64,000 nucleotides of DNA. Source: Rhynchopus sp. YZ270_cl-10 (Eukaryota > Euglenozoa > Diplonemea > Diplonemida > Diplonemidae). Below, piece after piece: positions 31,316 through 40,480 of the stretch. The number at the start of each line of letters is the position of its first letter. Positions within the stretch are counted from its first letter, which is position 1. The stretch covers positions 1-64,000 of the forward strand of contig OZ037907.1 of assembly GCA_964035575.1 (NCBI GenBank), read 5' to 3'. The position numbers and the translations under genes are program-made. The notes under the pieces were generated by a model. The model was not told the DNA's origin. It ran no database searches and saw nothing but the letters and a program-made list of their open reading frames with translations.

Positions 31316-34300
31316 TCACACAAAGTACTGCCGGAAGAGGCACACAAAGGAGTGGATGAAGTCCGCATTGGAGAGGAACGCGACGTGCACCGCCTTGCCC
31401 ACAGCGCGCTCCATCGCTGTGGAGAGCTCCTGCCTGCCGATGGGGTGGAACTTGACGTTGAAGCGCAGCACTGTGTGGCACATCGCGAGGTGCATCGACA
31501 GCGACCGCAGCATGTCCTCCACAACCTTCAGCTTCTTCTCCTTCTTCTGCAACGTCGCGCACGTCGCCGGGTCCACCGTAGCGGACTGCTGCGTCACGTA
31601 GTTGTCATCCTCCGAAGAAATCAAAATAACGTTCTTGAACAACCCGATTTTATCGTTGCAGCACAGATTGTGCATGCCTGGCGCATCCAAACGCAGTTGT
31701 CTGATGTTCGCACTTTGCCGCAAATAACTCAACACCCACAACGCGCCGCTCACCTTCACGCTTTCTGCGTCTGCCACACCGAGGTGCGGAGCACTCAATG
31801 ACACATAGGTGTAGAGATATTTGAGGTAGGGTTCAAGCTCGGGACAGAGCAGGGCACTGCGGATGACTATCCCACCCATGGAGTGGCCGATGAAGGAGAG
31901 ACGGCGGAGACGCACCTTCTCTGCTTTGATGTACTCCACTACTTCGGTGGCGAGAAGCGAGCCGAGCTTTTCGATTGGCTGGTCGGCGTGGTCCTCGACG
32001 CTGTGGATCATGAGGAATTCGACCCCCTTCGACAGCGACAATGCCATATGGTTTCGGAGGGAACGGAGGTCGTATTGGTTCCCTTTGTATCCATGGCAGA
32101 AGACGATGAGGTGGAGGGACCGCAGCTTGCCCTCCTTCCGCACGGCAACGCCTTTCATGCTGTCGAAGAGCTCGTCGTCGGTGCCTCCAGGCTCGCAGGT
32201 GTCGTGCTCTGCGTGGATGCGTGCGTCGCCGTTGGAGGAGACGCGGAGCGAGTTGTGGTGTTCGAACAGCTCTGGGTGTTGCGGATGGGGTGCGCGCAGC
32301 TCTGTGTCGGCAGGAAGCCCCGAGAGGCCTAAGGTGTCGCACCGCATGCCTAGGTTGCCTCGTCTCGCCTCTCCGTTGCAGAGAAGCTGGAACTCCACAA
32401 AGGTGTGCTTCGGGTATGTGAAAGGGAGGGGCACCGTGGGTGGTACCGTCGCAGGCCTGACAGCGGAAACTGCCTTTCGTGCGATGAGGTTCAACGACGC
32501 TGCGGAGCTCGGCCGCGACGCAGAGCTCTCTGCCGTGGCGTCGTTGACCTGGTATTTGGTGGAGGAGGTGGCTTCCTGTGGTTTGTCGTCTTCGAATTTG
32601 TCGGGGGCAATGGTGAAGTGGCGTTTGGCGCGCTCCATTTCGGTGCGCCAAAACCGTTTTTTCAGAACCAATAAAAAGTATGATGAGGAGCGGAGGAACT
32701 GCCGCAGCACCATGCGTTCCCAGAGACGCTGCACGTCGGATACTATCTTCGCGGTGTACGTTTTGAACGCATCGTGGTACGCCTCTTCCAACGCTGTCCA
32801 CGTCATTGTGACGTTCCCTGTTGGGGGCCCAGTGCCGCTCAGTTCCTTTGCCTGCGCGCACCGGACCACCTCCTCTGTCATCAGCTTCAGCAGCTGCCGC
32901 GTCACGTCCTCCGTCACCTTCGCAACCGATCTCCGCAACCTGCGCTTCTTCCTGATCACGGAGTGGTACGGTGTCACGGTGCTGCGCGGGCTTTCGAAGC
33001 CGTCGCTGTCCATCAAGTCCTCTACCTCATCGGCAGGATCGGTGTGCACATGGTGCACCTGGTTGAACTGATTCAAACACACCGACAGCGGCAGAATCTC
33101 AAAGTGCATCTCAGACTCCGTTATCCTCTTCTTCGCCGGCAATGCCCTGGCTGCGACGTCGCCGTTTGGTGTCACCGTCAGCACAGACTTTGCAATGACC
33201 TCATCAAACAGATCAACGTCGGTGCAGGTATTCACCGCCGCAGGGTGGTCCAAACCGAGCAAATGCGCGACCCGATCGCACACCGGCAGAATCGTGTTCG
33301 CCAGCGCAGACAGCTCCCTCTCGACTGCTTCATAATCCCGCGGCACTTCAATTGGCGAGCCACACGACATACTCCCAGGTCGTCCCCTACGAGGCGAACC
33401 CCTAGGAGAGCCTTCTGGGGCGTCAAATGCACTACCACCAACCTGCCTTCCCCTCGTCGGAGAGGCATCAAATTGGAGCCCGGGAATGGCGATCCCATTG
33501 AATTCGCCGTCGGGGGTGTCAGCAGCAGCGGCTGCAGCAGCGACGCACATCATTGAGTTGCGGCGGTTGAGTTGGGAGACCCTTTCGCGCATCTTAACCA
33601 TGAAGCGGCGGGCGGTGGGGGAGCCGGGAGGGTCGAGGTGGATGCTGCTCCGCCTGCGGATGGCCCCTGCTGCGAGGCTGGCCTCTTCCACAGGAGAGTC
33701 CGTTGTGGCTCCTCCTGCGGGGCGTGAGTTGCTCCTACGCTTCTGCTTCGCATGCTCGGACTTCCTCAACGCAAAGAGCAGCGGGTCCACATGCTCCTGC
33801 GGACGTCTCTCCCGCGCCTCCTTCGCCTCCGCAGAATGGTTCCACGCCTCACTCAACTCATCCATCCAAAACTCCATATGAAAAAATGTGTACACCAAAT
33901 AAGACAACACCGCACCCATCCCCTGCAGCGCAGACGCCAGCTGCTCCGCACCCTTCTCGTTGGTGGGCGACTGCGTGCCGGTGGTGGGGAGGTCCGTGGT
34001 GGTGTCGGGCTCGATCGAGGGGAGGATCAGATCGTCAAGGTTGATGTGCGACTTCGCATGCTTTGTGAGGTACGCCAGGAAGCCGACGCTGGAGACTGTG
34101 TAGTCGCGTGGAGAGGCAGAGAAGGCGACGCTTGCAACAGAGGCACGCGAGGCGCCTGAGGTGGGGTCCTGCCCTGGGGTGGTGTCGCCTCTGTACTCCA
34201 CAGAGACCGGGCAGCAGTGCACCACACATTGGAGGGACGCAGAGAACCACTCCGACCACGCAACCGGAACAAACTCAGAATGCACGAGAAGCACGTTTTT

Positions 34301-35167
34301 GACAGGAATCACCTTCGACGCGACCTTCTGGAAGGTGTTCAACGGGATGATGCGGGGGCGTTTCTTGACCACAATAGGTGTCGCGTTGTCCGCGCTGTGC
34401 TCGGTGATGGTGAGCTCCTCTGTTGCGCTGCGTTCGAACTGAATGGTGTACTTCGTGTTGTTGTGCCGGATTGAGAGGGGTTTCTGCTTTGCCTTGCGGA
34501 CCTCGTCTTCGATGAGCTTCGAAACCTTGTCCGAGTACATCTCGTAGCTAGGGGCACCGCCGCTGTCGAGGACACGGTGGTAGGACTCTGTGGGCGTCTT
34601 CTCAAGGTCCTCCTTGCTGATGTGGTACAGCTGGAACGTCAGCAGCACCTCGTCGCCCCAGTGCTGCGATCCCTGCAGCAGGTCCATGTCAAAGCGGAAC
34701 TTCACCGCCTCCTCCAGCACCTCGGTCTGCTCCTGGTAGCGTACAAAGAAGGTACGTGTACCAGCCTCCTTCGCCTCCACGTCCATGTACTCCATCGGGT
34801 ATGTCGGCATGCGTGGGTCCTGCCAGACGCCCTGTGGTGTGGTGTGGTGTTAGGGTTTGAAATAATGGGTTGTGATGTGTGGTTGGTACCTTGCGCCCCT
34901 CCGGGTTGTTCTGCATCAGCTCTATAGGCGCTGCGGTGGGCTTCGGGTCTTTGTCTTTCTCTTTGTCTTTGTCTTTGTCATTGCTGTCCTTGTTGTTTCC
35001 GGTCTCGTGGCGTGCGGAGACAACCACACGGTACAGGCCTGTAGTGAGAAGTGGAATGGTTTCTTTGTTGTTGTCAGTGAGTGAGAGTGCATACCTTGCT
35101 GCAGCAGGTCGATGTTCCTGAACTTCAAGAACGAGACAAGCAACTCGACTGTCACAGTGAACGGCAT
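31316..35167 (-). CDS. FAM135-type protein with C-terminal alpha/beta-hydrolase (DUF676) domain, 3 exons
   Basis: Exons 35167-35095, 35038-34890 and 34831-31316 join to 1245 aa. Introns are 56 nt (donor GTATGC, acceptor CTACAG, phase 1) and 58 nt (donor GTACC, acceptor CACAG, phase 0). The N terminus (VELLVSFLKFRNIDLLQQG, YRVVVSA) matches the start of animal FAM135 proteins. A long Ser/Arg-rich disordered middle (about 370-560) follows. The C-terminal domain has LHLIVFCHGYKGNQYDLRSL (oxyanion region), FIGHSMGGIVIRSAL with the nucleophile Ser near residue 1057, LSAPHLGV, and SSEDDNYV (candidate Asp). FAM135 proteins are putative serine esterases or lipases of unknown substrate. A His corresponding to the family's catalytic position is probably in RFNVKFHPIG but I cannot be certain. 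Exon 2 carries a repetitive KDKDKEKDKD segment. Confidence 0.9.
34832..34889 (-). other. Intron 2 of the FAM135 gene
   Basis: GTACC donor and ACCACACCACAG acceptor; 58 nt. Its removal joins NPEGRK to GVWQDPRMP in phase 0. Confidence 0.85.
35039..35094 (-). other. Intron 1 of the FAM135 gene
   Basis: GTATGC donor and CTCACTACAG acceptor; 56 nt, phase 1. Removal joins IDLLQQ to GLYRVVVSA, matching the family. Confidence 0.9.
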
Positions 35168-35703
35168 TTTATTAGTGTTGGTTGTTTTAGTGTAACAGCC
35201 CCTCCCACCCTCAGAGAGGTGGGCAGGTGTGGGGCCTGGTGGTGTGGTATGGATGGTGTGGAGGGTGGGACTACGTCCATGACTACTAAAAAATGCATCC
35301 CCCCTTTTTTTTGTAAGGAACACACAGAAACATAAATAAAAGATCAATGGTGAAACCATATGTTGTGTGGGCCAGGTCAGCGCGAGGGGTTGAATCACCC
35401 CTTCGCCTCTATCAGGTAGGAACAGAGAGGGCGCTGTGCGTGCAAACCGCACGTAGCGTGCGGCACGTGTTGTCGCTCTCTCTCTCTCTCTCGCTCTCTA
35501 GAACACAAACAGTGTGAAGTTGACAACGGGTAGAAACCTTACATGGCAGACACCTCTACTTAATGTTAGAAAATACGTGAAGATGAACAACGCACGTCTT
35601 AACGAGGAGGCAAGACACCGTGTGACGTAGCACGTCCGGTGTGGCGGCACCTAAGCAAGACTTCAACAAAAGTGCCTGTGGGTAGCGGAGTCCCTCCCCC
35701 CAG
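35168..35703. other. Intergenic region between FAM135 and Prp28N genes
   Basis: Contains a CT dinucleotide run on the plus strand (35471-35500) and a T run near 35305. In the gene sense the CT run is a purine tract, so it is not a normal splice signal for the minus genes. Confidence 0.5.
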
Positions 35704-36986
35704 CTACGCCTCCCCCTCCTTCTCCCCCTCCTGCTCCTGCTCCCGTTCAAGCGCCTCTGCTGCCTTCTTGTTCGCACGTCTGCGGGTCATGATCTCTGCC
35801 TTCTTCTGCAGCTCACGTTCCTCTCGTCTTTTCACCTGTGGTGGTGTGTCAGTGTTCGAACAGTTCTTTTACCTAAGGGAGACAAACACATACCAGCTCC
35901 TCGTACTCAAGCCCACCACGCTCCTGCAGCTGCTGCTCAGCGTCCTCACCGCCGGTGAAGCCGCGTCCAAAGAGGAGGTTCACGGGGCCGGTGTCGGCAC
36001 CCCAGGTGGAGCCCTGTGTGGTGTTAGTGGAGTAGTGTGCTGTGGTGTTGGCATACCCTGGATGTGTCGTCCGTGTTGTCCCAGGTGTCGGGCACCTTGG
36101 AGAGCTCGTGTACTTTGACAACCTTCTTGGTCGCAGGCTTGCTGCGCAGGTAGCGCTCCTTCAGCTGGTCCAGCTCGCTCGGCTCCTGCACACCCCCTTT
36201 CCCCTTGGCCTCCGTGCGTGCACGCTTTGCCTGCTGCTGCTCCTGGCGCTCCAGCGTGGCGCCTGCCTTCTTCGCTTCTTCGAATGCTTCTTCGCGTTTC
36301 TTCTGCAGCTCCGCGTGTGACGTCTTCGAGGCCTTGGACGCCTCCTTCTTTGCGTCCTTGCGCAGTCGCTCACGCTGCTTCTTGCTGACAAAGACAGGCC
36401 GCGACAGCTCCTCACGTTTCGCTTCAATCTGGTCGCGCACAGCCTCTAACGACTCCACCGCCGCTGCCGCAGTCTGCTGCGTGTCGCGTGCCTCCTGCAG
36501 ACGTGCCTCCTCGTCCAGCTCGCTCGCAGCACGCTTCGTGCCCCTGCTATGCACCATGACCACATCCTGCCTGCAGTCCACACCCTCCTCACCTAACGTA
36601 GAGGTAGCAGCAAGCTTCTTCCCATTGAACTGTTGAAGGAAGTGGTGGGTTGTCAGGCAAAAAGAACACAAAAGAAAGAGTCGTTGAACGTTTGAAACTC
36701 GGTCAAATTCATGCAAAGAAAAGAAAGTTGATTTGTACAAATTGAACAGTGTACCATGGTGTGACCGGTGCGCCCCCATGCATGGTCCTACAGCCATTTG
36801 TTTACATCTGATATGCTTGGTTCAAAAAGGCACAAAAAAAATATCATAACATACTGAGAGAAACACTCCGTCTGCTGTGAGGTCGCGTTTGAGCGCAACA
36901 CGCTGGACAACAGCCTGCAGCTTTTCCTGCGGGTCGCACGCCAGAACGAAGGTGTCGTTCTGCAGGGTCTCGAACTTGTAGTCCAT
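35704..36986 (-). CDS. Ubiquitin-like domain fused to Prp28/DDX23 N-terminal region, 4 exons, no helicase
   Basis: Exons 36986-36855, 36629-36057, 36013-35894 and 35835-35704 splice to 318 aa, all introns in phase 0 with GTATGT or GTATGC donors and C(A)CAG/AACAG acceptors (225, 43 and 58 nt). Residues 1-78 have a ubiquitin-like pattern (MDYKFETLQNDTFVL, LTADGVFLSFNGKKL, TLGEEGV, DVVMV). Then comes a basic helical part with RPVFVSKKQRERLRK, followed by ELDQLKERYLRSK, WDNTDDTS and LLFGRGFTGG. These correspond in order to PVFLSKAERE, ELHAIKERYL, WDASEDTS and LLGRGFIAG of human DDX23, ahead of its DEAD-box domain. The tail (REERELQKKAE, EQEQEGEKEGEA) ends at a stop and no helicase motif follows. 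Prp28/DDX23 is the U5 snRNP helicase that swaps U1 for U6 at the 5' splice site; this protein may be its docking part as a separate subunit. Confidence 0.8.
36630..36854 (-). other. Intron 1 of the Prp28N gene (225 nt), holding a family B repeat
   Basis: GTATGT donor and TTCCTTCAACAG acceptor. Splicing joins FLS to FNGKK and completes the ubiquitin-like fold. It includes the repeat at 36727-36772. Confidence 0.85.
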
Positions 36987-38023
36987 TTTGTACGGTTTAT
37001 TTTCTTGTTTACGTCGCCTGTTTTTTTGTTATGCACACACACACACCCTTTTTCGTCGTGTTACCCTCTACCACTACCCCTCTGTGTGTTATTTGGTGTG
37101 GAAAATGAAAATGAAAAAGAGAAGACAAGACAATTTTATCGAAAGAATCAGTGTCCCTTTTTTTGCGGGTAAGATTTTTTTGCGCTTTTTTCTGGGGGTG
37201 AATCAGAAATCGCTGCAAAAAAACATAAGGCAGAGTTTCATTGTTGAGAGTGCAGTTATTGGAGTAAAATGGTGGAGGGGGGAATTTTTCTTTTTTTTGA
37301 AAACCTTTTTTTTTTTGAGTGAGGATGATCCCCATTATCTTTTGAAAAAAAAAAAAATGCTGTGTGGGAAAGATGCATGTTCTGATTGCTCATCGTATTC
37401 AACCCTCGCTGGTGTTGTCATAGGACGTCCTTCGGGATACTGATGGACATCATGACTCACTTAAGGCGGGGTAGACAGATCATAGATCAATCAGCGAGAG
37501 ACGGAGAAAAAGGGGGTAAAAAAAACACAAAAAAAGAGAAAATATAAACTTTAAAACATTGAATGAGCAACACATTTCGGTGCACATTTCTGTTCACAGG
37601 GCGTCCCCCCCCGAAACCTGATCTGGACAGGGGGGGGGGGGACAATAGCGCAAAGCAGTTTGCTTCTTTTGAAGGACAAAAATTGAATGCGAAGCTAGGA
37701 GAATGGAGTTGACAGTGGTGCTCTGGGAGAGGTCGATATTGACAGGTCACTGACACAGTGACTTTATACACACCCCCCTGATATTGGAGACAGGTAGCCA
37801 ACAGGTCGTTGACCGACTTCCGAAAGCACCAGACAATGCAAAACGCATCTGGGATGCAGCACTGACTCCGTGAAGAACAAAGAGAGGGAAAAAAAAAAAG
37901 GTCGGTTTGTGTGAGATTTTAAAAAATAATGACAAGAATCAACCAGTGAACATTCCCCCATTTTTTGAACCAAAATCGATTCTTTTTTGAGGATCTCAAA
38001 AGCGGACACATTTATTTTTTTCT
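36987..38023. other. Intergenic region
   Basis: Many T and A runs. A G/C-arm hairpin lies at about 37601-37640 (GTCCCCCC ... GGGGGGGAC around CGAAACCTGATCTGG); the piece CCCCCCGAAACCTGA recurs near 53945. No gene recognised. Confidence 0.5.
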
Positions 38024-38272
38024 TCATTTCCTTGCAGCAGCGACCTTTGCTTTGACGAAGTCCCCTTTTGTTGTGGGCTTTTGCCGTCTCTCCTTCTCTG
38101 TTTTTTCTGCGGTCTCCTTCTTCTGCTTTTTCGCATACTGATATGAACTCATGTCGTACTGATGCTCCATCTGATAGCCCCACATCAGAAAGCCAATGAT
38201 CACAAACAGGAGCATTGGCGGCACACCAATACGCTCAGCAAAGTCGACCCACCATTCAGGGAACCACAACAT
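38024..38272 (-). CDS. Small single-pass membrane protein, 82 aa
   Basis: ATG at 38272. An amphipathic Trp-rich start (MLWFPEWWVDFAERIG) precedes one membrane helix (PPMLLFVIIGFLMWGYQ, residues about 18-35), then a basic, charged tail (KKQKKETAEKTEKERRQK...AAARK). The shape suits a small subunit of a mitochondrial or ER complex, but no family is recognised. Third-position GC is higher than in the flanks, which favours coding. Confidence 0.65.
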   Translation of the reverse strand: MLWFPEWWVDFAERIGVPPMLLFVIIGFLMWGYQMEHQYDMSSYQYAKKQKKETAEKTEKERRQKPTTKGDFVKAKVAAARK

Positions 38273-38330
38273 CGTTGTACGTGTGTATGTTTGTCTTTTT
38301 TGCCCCAGCCCCCCCTCTGTTTAGTGTTGA

Positions 38331-38426
38331 ATTCGGACCGTTGCGGTGTTGACGTGCAAATCGCTCGTCCAAGCTGGGTATAGGGGCGAAAGACCCACCG
38401 AACCATCTAGTAGCTGGTTCACTCCG
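38331..38426 (+). pseudogene. Degenerate LSU (28S) rRNA fragment, domain II
   Basis: GACGTGCAAATCG, CTGGGTATAGGGGCGAAAGA and CGAACCATCTAGTAGCTGG are consecutive conserved blocks of eukaryotic LSU rRNA domain II, in the right order and spacing. The upstream GGACCGTTGCGGT also fits. Between the blocks, the nearly universal CTAAT is CCCAC, and similarity stops after GGTTCACTCC. It is therefore a short, diverged fragment on the plus strand and not a working rRNA gene. No other rRNA piece was found in the window. Confidence 0.8.
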
Positions 38427-38622
38427 CAGAAGAGGATGTGGTCCAAAAGCAGCTCATTTCAGTAATAAGCTCCAATTTTCAAGTCATGCTGAACCGTTGA
38501 AACCGTAAGGGGGGAAATGATTCGCCGTCTTGGAAACAGTAAGATGCACTGTCGTGGAATTGCAGGAACAAAAAACAAATAAATTTGTCGCCGAAGTAAA
38601 AAAAAAAAATGCTCTTTTTTCC

Positions 38623-39543
38623 TCACACCATGCTATTCCCCTCTAATAACACACATGCCCCTAGCCGGGGATCGCTTTCTAGCATCGGCGGGCGCCACAT
38701 TTTTCGCGAAAAGCATCGTTCCCCACTCCTTGGAAAAGGGCTTGGGGCCGCTGCTTCGCACACCACTGTCACCACCCCGCCCTCTACCTCCCCTACACCT
38801 TCCTCCCCGCTGGTGCACTCCACGTGACCCTTCTCTTTGTCACATGGCAGGACGTAGTCGGGTCCGCCAGGCGCCCAGTAGGTTTCATCGTTGCGGCTGT
38901 CCTGCTGTTTCTCTGCGTAGGTCGACGGTGCGTACCGCGTGCGGTTCATTGTCCTGCGATACGCTGAGTATGCGTCCTCTGCGCACTGCGTAACGTGGTG
39001 TGGCTGCACCACCTTGCCTGCAGGGGCCACGTCCACACCCTCCCCTTTCCCCGCTCCGTTCAAACACAGCTCCCCCCCCGGCACCGTCTCATACGGTGTC
39101 ACCCCTGCGTACAGTGGCGGTCCTCTCTGCACCCCGCCCTCGAGGGCCACCCAAGCGTTGGGAAGGATGTCCCAAGGGAGTGCGTCCCCGGTCTTGCGGA
39201 GCGTGCTGATGGAGGTGCTGTGTGCAGGGTGGGTGAGTGTCCAGCGGAAGGAGTGGTCGACAGCGAGAACCGCGCCTGTGGTGGGGGACTGCCAGAGGAG
39301 GGTGGTGGTTGTGTTAGATGTGCCGAGCTCGTACCAGCCGTCCCAGTCCTGGATGAGGATGTGCAGCCATTGGTGCGGGCAGGGTGTGCGTGGTGTTGTG
39401 TCCTCCGTGGTGGTGCGAAGTGCTGTCGCAGGTGGACTTCGTTTGCGTGGACGAAGTGGAGGCTGCGCTGATAGCTCCTCAAAAAGGGGCACCCAGGGCG
39501 CGGTCTTGCGTTGGGGTGGTGGTGGGGGTGGGTGGGACGACAT
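38623..39543 (-). CDS. Hypothetical protein, 306 aa
   Basis: The start is the ATG at 39543 (MSSHPPPPPP); upstream the frame is open only from a GTG. A Pro-rich N terminus (about 60 residues) is followed by a possible beta-rich domain (HQWLHILIQDWDGWYELGT, TTTTLLWQSPTTGAVLAVDH, FRWTLTHPAHSTSISTL) and a second half with WDILPNAWVALEGGV and YRRTMNRTRYAPSTYAEKQ. The C-terminal part is less ordered. I do not recognise a family. A hairpin element lies about 110 nt upstream of the ATG. Confidence 0.7.
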   Translation of the reverse strand: MSSHPPPPPPQRKTAPWVPLFEELSAQPPLRPRKRSPPATALRTTTEDTTPRTPCPHQWLHILIQDWDGWYELGTSNTTTTLLWQSPTTGAVLAVDHSFRWTLTHPAHSTSISTLRKTGDALPWDILPNAWVALEGGVQRGPPLYAGVTPYETVPGGELCLNGAGKGEGVDVAPAGKVVQPHHVTQCAEDAYSAYRRTMNRTRYAPSTYAEKQQDSRNDETYWAPGGPDYVLPCDKEKGHVECTSGEEGVGEVEGGVVTVVCEAAAPSPFPRSGERCFSRKMWRPPMLESDPRLGACVLLEGNSMV

Positions 39544-39650
39544 GCGTTCGTCAGGGTGAGATAACTTAAAAGGGCAAGGAGGTAGGTGAGAGTTGACGTG
39601 AGGTGGCGGTTGTGGTGTTCTGTTGTGATTGTTTCTTTGTGGATTGGGGA

Positions 39651-39685
39651 AATGAACATAAACCTCTCGCACTTAGTCACCTTGG
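39651..39685 (-). repeat. Hairpin element, TAAGC class (degenerate left arm)
   Basis: Plus strand ATAAACCTCTCGCACTTAG then TCACCTTGG. It has the loop CTCTCGC and the right arm of the family; the left arm is reduced. Confidence 0.6.
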
Positions 39686-40077
39686 TGATGGTCACATTCG
39701 TTATCGCACAGCGAAACTAAATTGGGAGTGTAGCAGGGATGGGCTTCTTGGAAGGGAAATGATTTTGTTTGTGCGCTAATCGATTGGGGATTGCTCCCCG
39801 GAGATCAGTGATTAAAGAGCCTAATGACGGTTGATATATTCCGTGTGAAGTGTGTAATGTATATTCTGTATTGATATTACTTACAATACGCTCCCCACGG
39901 GCATATCACACATGAAGACTCGATTATATTATTGCAGTGAAAATTGTTTTCTTCCAAAAAGCTCGAAAACGAAAAATAAAAAATTGGAGGTGGGGAGAAC
40001 CTGAAGGGGGCCTTATGTTTTATTAAATTTTTGTCAATACTTGTTTTCTGTCTAAAAGAAATATCTGACATCTGTGA

Positions 40078-40365
40078 TCATCTGTGGCTGCACACAGTTC
40101 TATCTCTTCCATCAAATACGACAAAACCTGTGTTCATCTGACAAGAAAACACACACAAAAGAGAAAAAATAAGAAAAAAAGAGAAAATACTCGGAATGGG
40201 GTAGGAAGAGAGACGTTGCGTATGTACAAATGTCTCTCTGGAGGACGGAGGAATTAGGAAAAGAACGTAACACATAACAACCAATGCAGCAACAACAACG
40301 ATGGAAACCGCGTTGCGAATCACGTTAGTCAGAATACCCTGAATACCCCATCCCCATCCATTCAT
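40078..40365 (-). CDS. Doubtful small membrane protein, 95 aa
   Basis: From the ATG at 40365: MNGWGWGIQGILTNVIRNAV followed by a hydrophobic helix (SIVVVAALVVMCYVLFLI). The second hydrophobic stretch (SFFLIFSLLCVF) is merely the translation of a pyrimidine tract, so the frame may really end in an intron or a processing site. Weak evidence. Confidence 0.3.
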   Translation of the reverse strand: MNGWGWGIQGILTNVIRNAVSIVVVAALVVMCYVLFLIPPSSRETFVHTQRLSSYPIPSIFSFFLIFSLLCVFSCQMNTGFVVFDGRDRTVCSHR

Positions 40366-40480
40366 CCCCCAAACTACCAAAGGCAGAGAACCACCACCAC
40401 CACCACCCAGCAATAAGAGGTGTATATTTTAACACACCTGCTCACATATTCCGCAGCATCACTTTCGTCACCTAAACCTT

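Larger units (their letters stand above)
39544..40480. other. Intergenic region with hairpin element and a doubtful small frame
   Basis: Hairpin-family sequence at 39651-39685 and a doubtful small membrane-protein frame at 40078-40365, listed separately. A (CCA)n run lies near 40392-40408. Confidence 0.5.

Noticed and set aside
35471-35500. CT run as a splice-leader polypyrimidine tract
   Set aside because: It is pyrimidine only on the plus strand, while the neighbouring genes are on the minus strand.
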